Below are positions 1 to 7,550 of a stretch of 25,059 nt of DNA, in pieces. The notes below the pieces were generated by a model that saw nothing but the letters and a program-made list of their open reading frames with translations, had not been told where the DNA came from and ran no database searches. The first letter of the stretch is position 1. The number at the start of each line of letters is the position of its first letter. The position numbers were made by a program, and so were the translations under genes. The DNA is from a virus: positions 1 to 25,059 of the IMG/VR virus record IMGVR_UViG_3300010885_032827; one strand, 5' to 3'.

Positions 1-2
1 GT

Positions 3-716
3 GTTGTTGTTGGTGCAGTAGCTTACGATCAAGTTAAAGATGCTGTCGACGCTAATAAAATGCTTAAGCCGGATACAACATTTAGAATTTCTGATGTCAT
101 TGCATTATATGTAGATGGTCCGCCGACAGTAAAGTATGGCATGAACTACGCCAATAAAGACCTAGGTACACTTGCAGGGCTTGTTTCAGGGGGTATTATA
201 GAAGGCCTAGGGAAGTTCGGTTCTGATACTGAACAAGGCGCTGCAGCAATTGCAGCCTTTGCAAAGTTACCTGGCGCATTTGGGGCTGTGGATGTACAAG
301 CATCATTAAGCGCATCATCTAAGACATCACTTAACCCGTTTAGAGAAGTTATTTTTGAGTCGGTTGATTTTAGATCCTTTGCTTTTAAGTATAAATTTTT
401 TCCAAAAAGTCAACAGGAAGCGCAAAAAGTAAAAGATATTATTAAGCTTTTTAAATTTCATATGCACCCTGAGTTATCAAAAGACAAGCTATTTTTTATA
501 TACCCTTCTGAGTTTCAGATTACATATTACTTTGCATCTAAACGTAACGAGTATTTTCATAAAATGGCGCCGTGTATATTAGAGAGTATGGATGTTTCGT
601 ATGGGGGTGATCAATTCTCTGCATTTGAGGATGGTAATCCTACAGAAGTAAACATGTCGCTTGTCTTCCGAGAGACAGAAATTTTAACTAAGCAGATGAT
701 TGAGGATGGGTATTAA
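3..716 (+). CDS. 48: Baseplate tail-tube initiator/cap, gp48-like (5' partial)
   Basis: The reading frame is open from the first bases of the window. An in-frame ATG lies at 60, but 19 sense codons precede it with no stop, so this is very probably the C-terminal 237 residues of a longer protein (T4 gp48 is 364 residues). The C-terminal third is the recognisable part: a stretch with EVIFESVDFRSFAFKYKF, a KDIIKLFKFHMHPE helix, and the end LESMDVSYGGDQFSAFEDG followed by a beta hairpin. This is the tube-like fold shared by T4 gp48 and gp54 and related to tail tube proteins. In T4 these proteins sit on top of the hub and start tail-tube polymerisation. gp54 is the alternative identity. gp48 is preferred because gp53 follows directly, but I cannot separate the two firmly. 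Confidence 0.75.
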   Translation, partial: VVVGAVAYDQVKDAVDANKMLKPDTTFRISDVIALYVDGPPTVKYGMNYANKDLGTLAGLVSGGIIEGLGKFGSDTEQGAAAIAAFAKLPGAFGAVDVQASLSASSKTSLNPFREVIFESVDFRSFAFKYKFFPKSQQEAQKVKDIIKLFKFHMHPELSKDKLFFIYPSEFQITYYFASKRNEYFHKMAPCILESMDVSYGGDQFSAFEDGNPTEVNMSLVFRETEILTKQMIEDGY

Positions 717-717
717 A

Positions 718-1410
718 ATGTATTTTCAAAAGTTTCCTCAAACCTTATACACTCTTGATGATAGAAAATCCGTACAAGTCGTTACAAACATTTTACAGAG
801 AGTAATCATTAAAGAGACAATAAAAAATAATTTAAGTCTATTTGATGAATACGACATCATTGACGGTGAGACACCTGAGATAGTAGCGCATAAGTTCTAC
901 AACAATGCAGGTTACCATTGGCTAGTGCTTCACATGAACGATATTATTGATCCTAGATTCGATTGGCCGCTGTCTACCAGAATGCTTAACAAGCATATTC
1001 AATCAAAGTATACAGGGGCGTTTAACATACACCATTATGAAGACACAAAAACAAATGTTATAAATGGTAAAGTTATAATAAGATCAACAAACGAGTTTAC
1101 TAACTTCTATGCTGGTAACGTTGTACAGAATATAAGCGGTACAGGAACTGGTATTATCATCGAAAAAACAAATAATGCCAACGTCACCGTTCAAGTTACA
1201 GCAGGTGGATTTGCGAGTACAAATAGAGTAAAAATTCTAGATAGTACCTCAACAGGTAACATATCTTCACTTACAGTATTAACAGGTATACCTATTACTA
1301 ATGATATGTATGAAAATACTATGAATGAAACCAAGCGTAGAATTAAAATGCTTAAGCCGCGGTACGTAGAGGCTGTAGTTAAAGAATTTAATAGTAAATT
1401 AGGATTGTAA
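718..1410 (+). CDS. 53: Baseplate wedge subunit gp53
   Basis: The protein has 230 residues (T4 gp53: 196). The N-terminus MYFQKFPQTLYTLDD and the segment IDGETPEIVAHKFYNNAGYHWLVL match the gp53/LysM-like fold seen in marine T4-like phages. It is a wedge component that helps join six wedges around the hub. I chose ATG 718 because it lies two bases after the gp48 stop, has GAGG at 702-705 upstream, and gives the family's usual N-terminus. TTG 700 and ATG 706 are in frame but would overlap gene 48 and add non-family residues. Residues about 105-200 form a beta-rich insert containing YAGNVVQNISGTGTG and TAGGFASTNRVKI, a module type seen again in the DUF4815 protein. The C-terminus returns to the family pattern (NETKRRIKMLKPRYVEAVVKEF). 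The stop overlaps the next start as TAATG. Confidence 0.88.
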   Translation: MYFQKFPQTLYTLDDRKSVQVVTNILQRVIIKETIKNNLSLFDEYDIIDGETPEIVAHKFYNNAGYHWLVLHMNDIIDPRFDWPLSTRMLNKHIQSKYTGAFNIHHYEDTKTNVINGKVIIRSTNEFTNFYAGNVVQNISGTGTGIIIEKTNNANVTVQVTAGGFASTNRVKILDSTSTGNISSLTVLTGIPITNDMYENTMNETKRRIKMLKPRYVEAVVKEFNSKLGL

Positions 1411-2771
1411 TGGCAGATAATCAAGGCATACAAAAAGCCGGTGATGTAAAAATTGAGCAGCTTAAGTTAATAAGCTCCACCAATGTAATATATGACCTTA
1501 CAGAATTCTTAGTTGAGTTAAATCTGTATGAAGATATATTTTCAAATTATCTAACAGGTTCTATCGTTATGTCCGATAGCCGTAACTTGTTTGATATGGT
1601 ACCGATTATTGGTGAAGAGTATCTAGTATTAAAATTTGTAACACCTTCGTTCCCAGCATCAGTGCAGAAGACGTTTAGAATTTATAAAGCAACTGATAGA
1701 CAGGTTGTACGAGATAGGAATACTCAAACGTATGCTTTACATTTTGCATCTATTGAATTATTCTTTGATGTCTTATTGCCGCTTTTTATTCCGTTTGAAG
1801 GGGATATTAATGATGTTGTTGGTAATATATTTAGTAGTTATATTGCTGAAAATAGAGATTTTCAGATTAATGAATCGTCAGATGAGATAAAAGAAATTGA
1901 AAACGTAACTCCCCTGTACATTAAGACGGAAGTAGCAAACAAAATAAAGTTTGTTTCACCTGGGTGGACACCGTTTAAATGCATAAATTGGCTGGCTTCA
2001 AAATCTATACCTAAGGACGGTAAAGCTAAAAACTTTTTGTTTTTTGAGAGTAATAAGAGTTTTTGTTTTACAAGTATTGAAACATTATTTCGCGAAGCTT
2101 ATGAGGACAAGACAAGCATTGGTAAGTATTCCATTTCAGCAGCAGGTATTAGGCAAAGTAGTAATCGACCTGATTTAGATAGAGAATACTTTCTTGCAAA
2201 AGATGTCGAGATGGTAGATACAACCGATCACATAAAAAACTATACTAATGGTTATCTTGCAAATAGATTACTTACACTTGACGTATACAATAAAGAATAC
2301 GTAGTAACCGATTATGATTACGTAAATGAATACAGCAAACAGTATCACACCTCTGGTGATGGTAAAAAATCAATGCCTGTATTTAACAGCGACTCGTTAA
2401 GAAATCCTGCAACAAATATTAGTTTCTATCCCGTTAACCCTAAATTGTTTAATGATTTCCCTGATAACGTCAGTGAGAAGATGAAAGACATATACGGTAA
2501 TAGAAAATCAAGTTTACTCGATCTTACTAACTTAAGAATGAACATCTCTGTACCCGGTAGGACAGATGTTGAAGTAGGCAGGATTCTTTACTTCTCATAC
2601 CCTGCTGTAATCCCAAGCGATAGTTCAGATACAAATGAAACTCTAGAAGATTTAAACTATTCAGGCTACTATTTAATAACAGCTATACATCATAAGGTTA
2701 GTAAATTAAATCATACCATGGTCATGGAGATTGTTAAAGACTCTCTCACAACAGAAAAAGCGGCGAAGTAA
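1410..2771 (+). CDS. 27: Baseplate hub protein, gp27-like
   Basis: The protein has 453 residues (T4 gp27: 391). No single diagnostic motif is visible, but the layout follows gp27 and the N-terminal half of VgrG. It begins with a beta domain (LYEDIFSNYLTGSIVMSDSRN, about residues 37-57) and continues with strands and a FRIYKATDRQ segment. Next come FASIELFFDVL and a middle domain with WTPFKCINWLASKSIP. The C-terminal beta domain carries VEVGRILYFSYPAV and YYLITAIHHKVSKLNHTM. In T4 the gp27 trimer is the adaptor between the six-fold tail tube and the three-fold gp5 spike. Its position directly before the gp5-like genes, with a 1-nt TAATG overlap on both sides, fits this role and suggests coupled translation. 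Cyanophage records often list such proteins simply as baseplate hub. Confidence 0.72.
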   Translation: MADNQGIQKAGDVKIEQLKLISSTNVIYDLTEFLVELNLYEDIFSNYLTGSIVMSDSRNLFDMVPIIGEEYLVLKFVTPSFPASVQKTFRIYKATDRQVVRDRNTQTYALHFASIELFFDVLLPLFIPFEGDINDVVGNIFSSYIAENRDFQINESSDEIKEIENVTPLYIKTEVANKIKFVSPGWTPFKCINWLASKSIPKDGKAKNFLFFESNKSFCFTSIETLFREAYEDKTSIGKYSISAAGIRQSSNRPDLDREYFLAKDVEMVDTTDHIKNYTNGYLANRLLTLDVYNKEYVVTDYDYVNEYSKQYHTSGDGKKSMPVFNSDSLRNPATNISFYPVNPKLFNDFPDNVSEKMKDIYGNRKSSLLDLTNLRMNISVPGRTDVEVGRILYFSYPAVIPSDSSDTNETLEDLNYSGYYLITAIHHKVSKLNHTMVMEIVKDSLTTEKAAK

Positions 2772-3856
2772 TGCAAAGAATATTTAACAAAGACGGCTTT
2801 AATTGGTGGATTGGTGTTGTTGAAGATAGAATGGACCCTGAAAAGCTAGGACGCTGTAGGGTTCGTATCTTTGGTTATCATACTGATAGTAGAGACTTAT
2901 TACCTGTAAAAGACCTTCCTTGGGCAATCCCTATTCAGCCTATTACATCGGCTGCTACCTCCGGTGTAGGTTCTTCACCGCTTGGTCCTGTTACAGGTAC
3001 CTGGGTCATGGGCTTCTTCCTAGACGGAGAAGACATGCAACAACCAGCTATGCTTGGTACTATATCAACTAAAGCGGCTAAAGCAGCATTTGCAGCCACT
3101 GTGGAAAGAGATCCAACTAATAATCCTAATGATGGTGTACAAAGGAACGCTGCAGGTGAACCAGTTAAAGATGAATCAGGGGAACCTGTTAAAGCAGGTA
3201 CGCCTAGTATACCTGGTTGGGAATTAGGTAAAACATCAGAAAAGTTTGAATCGGGTGGCAAGGGTCCTGGTACAATTAACGATTACAAGGGCGGAGCTGC
3301 CGGCGACCTTGGTGGTGCATCTTACGGTACGTATCAACTAGCATCATACCTACCCGTGACCATGAAAGATGGTAAAGCAAGACCCTCACCAAAGAACTCA
3401 CCTGTATTGCAATTTATTAATAACTCTAAATTTAAAAACGACTTTAAAGATCTTGAGCCTGCTACAGCTGCCTTCGATGCTAAGTGGGCAGAGGTTGCGG
3501 GAAAATCTTCAGCTGAATTTAAAGAAGATCAACACAACTATGTAAAGAGAAAATATTATGATGTAATGGTGGCAAACCTACAACGTACAGGGTTAGATTT
3601 AACTAAGTACGGACCTGCGGTACAGGATCTTATTTGGTCAACAGCGGTACAATTTGGGCCAGCAAGAACGTCAATATTTACTGTACCGCTAAAAGGCAAA
3701 AGCGAGTTGACAGAAAAAGATATTGTTAATTTAGTTAGTGAGTATAAGACTAGCCAGGTACCCGAGTTGTTTAAATCTAGCTCTGAAAATATCCGTACTA
3801 GTGTTAAATCAAGATACGCAAGCGAAAAGTCAATACTATTAGGGATGGTTGCATGA
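2771..3856 (+). CDS. 5: Spike hub gp5 N-terminal part: OB fold plus VgrG3-type peptidoglycan hydrolase
   Basis: The protein has 361 residues. Residues about 10-100 are a gp5/VgrG OB-fold domain: NWWIGVVEDRMDPEKLGRCRVRIFGYH, then DLPWAIPI and GTWVMGFFLDGEDMQQPAMLG. A charged, flexible linker (about 110-150) follows. Residues 155-361 resemble the C-terminal wall-degrading domain of VgrG3-type type VI secretion spikes: E160 in FESGGKGPG, then GGASYGTYQL (181-190), a KW..VAG..FKEDQ segment, and IWSTAVQFGPA near the end. E160 is the likely catalytic acid, inferred from the motif. This is not the T4-lysozyme-type domain of T4 gp5. The expected role is to cut the cell wall while the tail tip crosses the periplasm. 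There is no beta-helix here; that part is in the next gene, which starts inside this stop codon (ATGA overlap, 3853-3856). Confidence 0.85.
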   Translation: MQRIFNKDGFNWWIGVVEDRMDPEKLGRCRVRIFGYHTDSRDLLPVKDLPWAIPIQPITSAATSGVGSSPLGPVTGTWVMGFFLDGEDMQQPAMLGTISTKAAKAAFAATVERDPTNNPNDGVQRNAAGEPVKDESGEPVKAGTPSIPGWELGKTSEKFESGGKGPGTINDYKGGAAGDLGGASYGTYQLASYLPVTMKDGKARPSPKNSPVLQFINNSKFKNDFKDLEPATAAFDAKWAEVAGKSSAEFKEDQHNYVKRKYYDVMVANLQRTGLDLTKYGPAVQDLIWSTAVQFGPARTSIFTVPLKGKSELTEKDIVNLVSEYKTSQVPELFKSSSENIRTSVKSRYASEKSILLGMVA

Positions 3857-6201
3857 GTGATATTCTTTCCACACAGATTAGCGGTGTTTTAGAGAACGCA
3901 ATCTTTAATCAGATTAATAGTCTTAACTTAAAAATACCTAATGCGACTGCTCGAGCAATCACATCAAGGATAGCTGAAGTGTATGCAGTAGAAATTGCAT
4001 CGACGGTTTTTAAAACATCTAATCAACAACTGACAAGTATACCAGCTAATATGATTGGTATAAAGAACCCTGTTAATATATTAACTGGTAATTTAGGTAG
4101 TACCGGGGTAACAAACAACTTAAGTAATATTCTTGATGTGCAGCTTACCGCTCAAATTACAGATAAATTAGTTACATCTCTTGAAGCTGAATTAAAACAA
4201 AAACTACCCGCTAATACTAGAAACCTTATTAACTTTGGAGGTCTAGCAGCAACACTTGTTCAATCTCTAACACCTACAGTTTCAGGTGTCGTTGGTACTG
4301 CTTTATCATCTTTTACCGATAGTTTGTTTGGTAGAGGCGGTACTCCTAAACAGTTAATACCAAATGTAGATCAATTGTTTGCTAGCTTCTCAGATGACCC
4401 AGCACAAGCACTAGACAAGATAGATGAGAACTTTGCACAGTCATCTGCAAATAAGTACCTTACTCAAGCTCAAAACTTTGATATTAATAATACCTCTAAT
4501 CAAGAAAAATTAGTTGTACTTAAAAAAGGGTTTACTGACCCTGATGCCAATTACCCAACAAAAGAGTACGCTGGTAGATCTGATACCAATAAACTTGCAA
4601 CAGGGGATGCTGCCGGTACTATTATTCAAGAAAAAAATAATGGTCGAATGAAAGGTGCAAAATTACCAGGCGGTGAGGCTTGGGATGAACCTGAGTCGGC
4701 TTATAAAGGTGAATACCCGTACAACAAAGTTACGCAAACAGAATCTGGTCATATTATTGAATTAGATGATACCCCGGGGTGCGAACGTATTCACATCTAT
4801 CACAAGTCAGGTACCTATGTAGAGATTGATTCTAATGGATCTATTATAAAAAGAACAAAAGGATCATCGTACGAAATTATTGATCGTAATGGGAAGATAG
4901 CAATTTCCGGTGAAGCAGATATTTCCGTAAATGGTGCATGTAACATATTTGTTGGCAATGACGCTAATATTGAGGTTGAAGGCGATACCAATATTACTTG
5001 TCATAATGATATAACAGCACAAGCAGGAGGTACATTGAACCTATCTGCATCTGAGACAATGAACCTTACTAGCCCAAATATTAACATACAGGCTTATCAG
5101 GTTATGAATTTAACCTCTAATGTTGAGTTAAATTTACATTCAACAGATACATTGAATATGCGATCTAATGCAAACGTACTGGTGTATACTGAGGATTACT
5201 TCTTTAAATCAAACACCGATTGTTTTATTCAGGTTGAAGGTAATCAACATAATAAGACAAAGGGTAATCATTTCAACGCTGTAGAGGGTAGCTTTAATAA
5301 TAAAGTAACCGGTGATATTAAAAATCAAGCCAGTGGTAAGATTAGTAACAAAGCCGGTGGTAATATTGATAACGATGGTTCTAACTTCCATATGAACTCC
5401 GGTACCTCCGTAGCAGCAGATAGCGCTGAACCAAGCAAAGAAGCTAATATTGCAGGTATTTCTAACATTGGTATTATGGCAAGCAGAAAAGATATTGTTT
5501 ATTTTACTATGCACGACCCTGCCCCATTGACACTGAGTGATTCTGGTACGTTAGACCTTGAGGAACAAAGTGCTGGTAAAGCAGAAAAAAGAGCACATGA
5601 AGATAAGTTAAGAACATCAGGGGTTGCTTCGACTGCTGATTTAAATCAAAACCCTGTGACGCAAGATAGTGCAAGTATATCTTCAACGCAAACTATTCAA
5701 GTTGCAGGTAATACAGATTTACTTAAAGCTACAAAACTACCCGGCAACTATAATCTATCGCCCAATTTTACACTTGAAATGCTGTCTTCAAAAGCAGCTC
5801 TAACAAGAGATCCCATTGAGAGTACTGAATTAACATATGGTGAAATTGTATATAACTTACAACTTGTTGCACTTAATATTATGGAGCCAGTTTATAACTT
5901 ATACCCGAACGCGTTTGTAACATCTGGGTTTAGGTTAAGAGGTAAGTCAACCGGGACATCTCAACACCCGCTAGGCCATGCTGTTGACATTCAATTTAAA
6001 GGGGCGTCAAAATCTGATTACTTTGAAATAGCTAAGCGTTTAGCTAAGGTATTAAAGTATGATCAGCTGTTATTAGAGTTCTGTGCTTATACTAACAACC
6101 CTTGGATTCATATTTCGTACACGAGTAAAAATGATAGAAGTCAAGTATTGACTTTCTGGAATCATAAAACTCACTCACAAGGGCTGACTCAGTTAGCATA
6201 A
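3853..6201 (+). CDS. 5: Spike gp5 C-terminal part: beta-helix needle plus M15 peptidase
   Basis: The protein has 782 residues. Residues 1-220 are mostly helical and hydrophobic, with no recognised domain. Residues about 270-350 match the start of the gp5 needle (GGEAWDEPESAY, then GEYPYNKV, ESGHIIELDDTPGCERIHIYHKSGTY). Residues about 350-530 are short repeats rich in N, G and V (such as INIQAYQVMNLTSNVELNL), the typical triple-stranded beta-helix. After a low-complexity linker, residues about 630-770 are an M15-type peptidase: SGFR, then H705 and D712 in HPLGHAVD, and H753 in WIHISY as zinc ligands, with E742 a likely catalytic residue. M15 enzymes cut peptide bonds in peptidoglycan stems. 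T4 gp5 lacks this domain. The gene overlaps the upstream gp5-like gene by 4 nt, so both products are probably made together and assemble into one spike. Confidence 0.88.
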   Translation: MSDILSTQISGVLENAIFNQINSLNLKIPNATARAITSRIAEVYAVEIASTVFKTSNQQLTSIPANMIGIKNPVNILTGNLGSTGVTNNLSNILDVQLTAQITDKLVTSLEAELKQKLPANTRNLINFGGLAATLVQSLTPTVSGVVGTALSSFTDSLFGRGGTPKQLIPNVDQLFASFSDDPAQALDKIDENFAQSSANKYLTQAQNFDINNTSNQEKLVVLKKGFTDPDANYPTKEYAGRSDTNKLATGDAAGTIIQEKNNGRMKGAKLPGGEAWDEPESAYKGEYPYNKVTQTESGHIIELDDTPGCERIHIYHKSGTYVEIDSNGSIIKRTKGSSYEIIDRNGKIAISGEADISVNGACNIFVGNDANIEVEGDTNITCHNDITAQAGGTLNLSASETMNLTSPNINIQAYQVMNLTSNVELNLHSTDTLNMRSNANVLVYTEDYFFKSNTDCFIQVEGNQHNKTKGNHFNAVEGSFNNKVTGDIKNQASGKISNKAGGNIDNDGSNFHMNSGTSVAADSAEPSKEANIAGISNIGIMASRKDIVYFTMHDPAPLTLSDSGTLDLEEQSAGKAEKRAHEDKLRTSGVASTADLNQNPVTQDSASISSTQTIQVAGNTDLLKATKLPGNYNLSPNFTLEMLSSKAALTRDPIESTELTYGEIVYNLQLVALNIMEPVYNLYPNAFVTSGFRLRGKSTGTSQHPLGHAVDIQFKGASKSDYFEIAKRLAKVLKYDQLLLEFCAYTNNPWIHISYTSKNDRSQVLTFWNHKTHSQGLTQLA

Positions 6202-6202
6202 T

Positions 6203-6799
6203 ATGCCTAATAAAGTTGCAGTTGTATTTACAAATCAAAGCGGATTTGAAGCTGTATCACCAGACCCTCTTGCCGTTATAACTGACCCAGAAGGCGGCTC
6301 TCAACCTGAACCTGGTATGTTATACCTACCTACAATATATGCAGGTTCAGCTTATTCTATCGATGTTCAGTTTACAGTTAAGTATTACGACCTAATCGAT
6401 CCAACCGTACTTCTAGGTACATCCCTTGCAAGCAATGTTACAACGACCTTTAATTTTGCACAGTATGGTATGAGTGCTGTAAAGGTAAATGCAAGTACTT
6501 ATAGGATCTCTGGTACTTACAGTAATGCATTTCCAGATGAGTATTATCGGTTTAAGATGAAGAACAATAGCTTACAGGTTCTACCAGCTAATACTACAGA
6601 AGATTTTCTAGCATTAGTAGAATATAACATGCCACAACCTGTGACAACAAATAAAGAGATGTTATTTAATGTATCTGCTCCTGCAGAATTTAATGGTTCA
6701 CCAAACATTAACTGGCCATTTACAATGTATCAATGGGTGGTTTGGAGATACCAATCTGCAGTCACCAGCGTTCAATCATTAGTAGATAGGGGAATATAA
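6203..6799 (+). CDS. Unrecognised protein between spike and PAAR tip genes
   Basis: The protein has 198 residues and I do not recognise its family. It is rich in short beta-type stretches (AGSAYSIDVQFTVKYYD, STYRISGTYSN, YYRFKMKNNSLQVLP) with little predicted helix, no signal peptide, no membrane segment and no cysteines. The N-terminal third is proline-rich (PDPLAVITDPEGGSQPEPG). The C-terminus carries a tryptophan-rich strand (WPFTMYQWVVWRYQ). It starts two bases after the needle gene stop and its own stop overlaps the PAAR gene start (TAATG). It is therefore translated with the spike and is likely a virion protein tied to the spike or tip. An immunoglobulin-like or other beta-sandwich fold is a guess from composition only. 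Confidence 0.7.
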   Translation: MPNKVAVVFTNQSGFEAVSPDPLAVITDPEGGSQPEPGMLYLPTIYAGSAYSIDVQFTVKYYDLIDPTVLLGTSLASNVTTTFNFAQYGMSAVKVNASTYRISGTYSNAFPDEYYRFKMKNNSLQVLPANTTEDFLALVEYNMPQPVTTNKEMLFNVSAPAEFNGSPNINWPFTMYQWVVWRYQSAVTSVQSLVDRGI

Positions 6800-7110
6800 T
6801 GCCAGCAATTGCAAGGAAAGATGATACAGTACTTTCACCAGATGGCACGGGCTATAAATGCCGTATGCCTATGAAAACCAAGGTTGATGTTGTAAACGAT
6901 AAGAACGTTTATGCAAATCAAATTCTTGTGGTTGTCCAAGGTAATCAAGTAGCACCACACCCAAAATCGGGATGCACACCGGACAACTCTACCTTAAGTT
7001 CCTACTCATCAACAGTATTTGTTGGTGGTAAGGGAGTAGGTAGAATCGGTGATCAATATTCAGATAACATAATAATTAAAGGCTCAGAGTCGGTCTTTGC
7101 CGGTGGATGA
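6799..7110 (+). CDS. 5.4: PAAR-domain spike tip protein, gp5.4-like
   Basis: The protein has 103 residues, close to T4 gp5.4 and other single-domain PAAR proteins. It shows the expected pattern: an N-terminal MPAIARKDDTV strand, a central QGNQVAPHPKSG turn, and an end with VGRIGDQYSDNIIIKGSESVFAGG, the classic closing strand (compare SEDVFVNG-type ends). PAAR proteins form a sharp metal-stabilised cone that caps the gp5 or VgrG needle and makes first contact with the membrane. Candidate metal ligands are C21, H54 and C59. The position that often holds a His or Cys after RxGD is Q86/Y87 here, so the ligand set is not the standard one. It is the last gene before the promoter at 7124 and completes the spike gene set. 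Confidence 0.85.
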   Translation: MPAIARKDDTVLSPDGTGYKCRMPMKTKVDVVNDKNVYANQILVVVQGNQVAPHPKSGCTPDNSTLSSYSSTVFVGGKGVGRIGDQYSDNIIIKGSESVFAGG

Positions 7111-7123
7111 TCTGGTCCGCACC

Positions 7124-7131
7124 TATAAATA
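7124..7131 (+). promoter_or_regulatory. T4-type late promoter, TATAAATA
   Basis: An exact match to the T4 late promoter box TATAAATA, read in T4 by the gp55 sigma factor with gp33 and the sliding clamp. It lies in the only clear gap between the spike genes and gene 25 (7111-7152) and points the right way. By the T4 spacing, transcription would start near 7137, giving a leader of about 16 bases before the gene 25 ATG. A second, imperfect copy (GATAAATA, 7141-7148) follows. Confidence 0.72.
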
Positions 7132-7134
7132 AAA

Positions 7135-7141
7135 GAGGGGG
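7135..7141 (+). promoter_or_regulatory. Ribosome binding site of gene 25
   Basis: The purine run GAGGGGG lies 11 bases before the ATG at 7153 and sets that start. If the late promoter at 7124 works with normal T4 spacing, the transcript would begin inside this run and keep only its last bases. Read-through messages from upstream would carry the full site. Confidence 0.5.
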
Positions 7142-7152
7142 ATAAATAGTAA

Positions 7153-7548
7153 ATGGCTACTAGAAATACACGACAATACTCGGATTTAAATCTGCTGTTT
7201 ACTACCAATCAAGATACATTGGATATTACCAAGAAGTATGATGATGAGGCAGTTAAGACATCCCTCAAGAATTTAATTCAAACCAAAAATTACGAAAGAC
7301 CTTTTCATCCTGAAATTGGATGCCAGATCTTTAGTCTCTTATTTGAAAACTTTACGCCGATAACAAAGCAGGTTATGAAAAGAACTATCTTTGATGTAAT
7401 CGAAAAGTTTGAACCAAGAGTAACAGTGTTAGATGTTAAGGTGAGAGATAGAATTGATGCAAATGATATAAGCATTGAATTAGTATACAGATTAAACAAT
7501 AGCGATAGACCTATCACGCTTAACACCGCAATATCCAGAGTAAGGTAA
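7153..7548 (+). CDS. 25: Baseplate wedge subunit gp25
   Basis: The protein has 131 residues (T4 gp25: 132). It belongs to the gp25/GPW-like family that is conserved in almost all contractile tails and in type VI secretion (TssE). The family core is clear: an N-terminal YSDLNLLF strand, helix AVKTSLKNLIQT, the key loop ERPFHPEIGCQIFSLLFENFTP (the EPR-like turn that contacts the sheath-proximal wedge), helix VMKRTIFDVIEKFEPRV, and closing strands. gp25 joins gp53 and gp6 in the wedge core and connects the baseplate to the first sheath ring. It follows the late promoter and lies two bases before gene 6. Confidence 0.95.
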   Translation: MATRNTRQYSDLNLLFTTNQDTLDITKKYDDEAVKTSLKNLIQTKNYERPFHPEIGCQIFSLLFENFTPITKQVMKRTIFDVIEKFEPRVTVLDVKVRDRIDANDISIELVYRLNNSDRPITLNTAISRVR

Positions 7549-7550
7549 TA

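Noticed and set aside
60-62. ATG 60 as the true start of the first gene
   Set aside because: Nineteen sense codons precede it in frame up to the window edge, and the protein would be far shorter than known gp48 proteins, so the gene is cut by the window.
700-717. TTG 700 or ATG 706 as the start of gene 53
   Set aside because: They would overlap the gp48 end and add residues not seen at the family N-terminus. ATG 718 has a suitable GAGG site and gives the expected MYFQKFP start.
7111-7152. Transcription terminator after the PAAR gene
   Set aside because: The gap has no stem-loop followed by a T run. I found no convincing terminator in any gap of the window.
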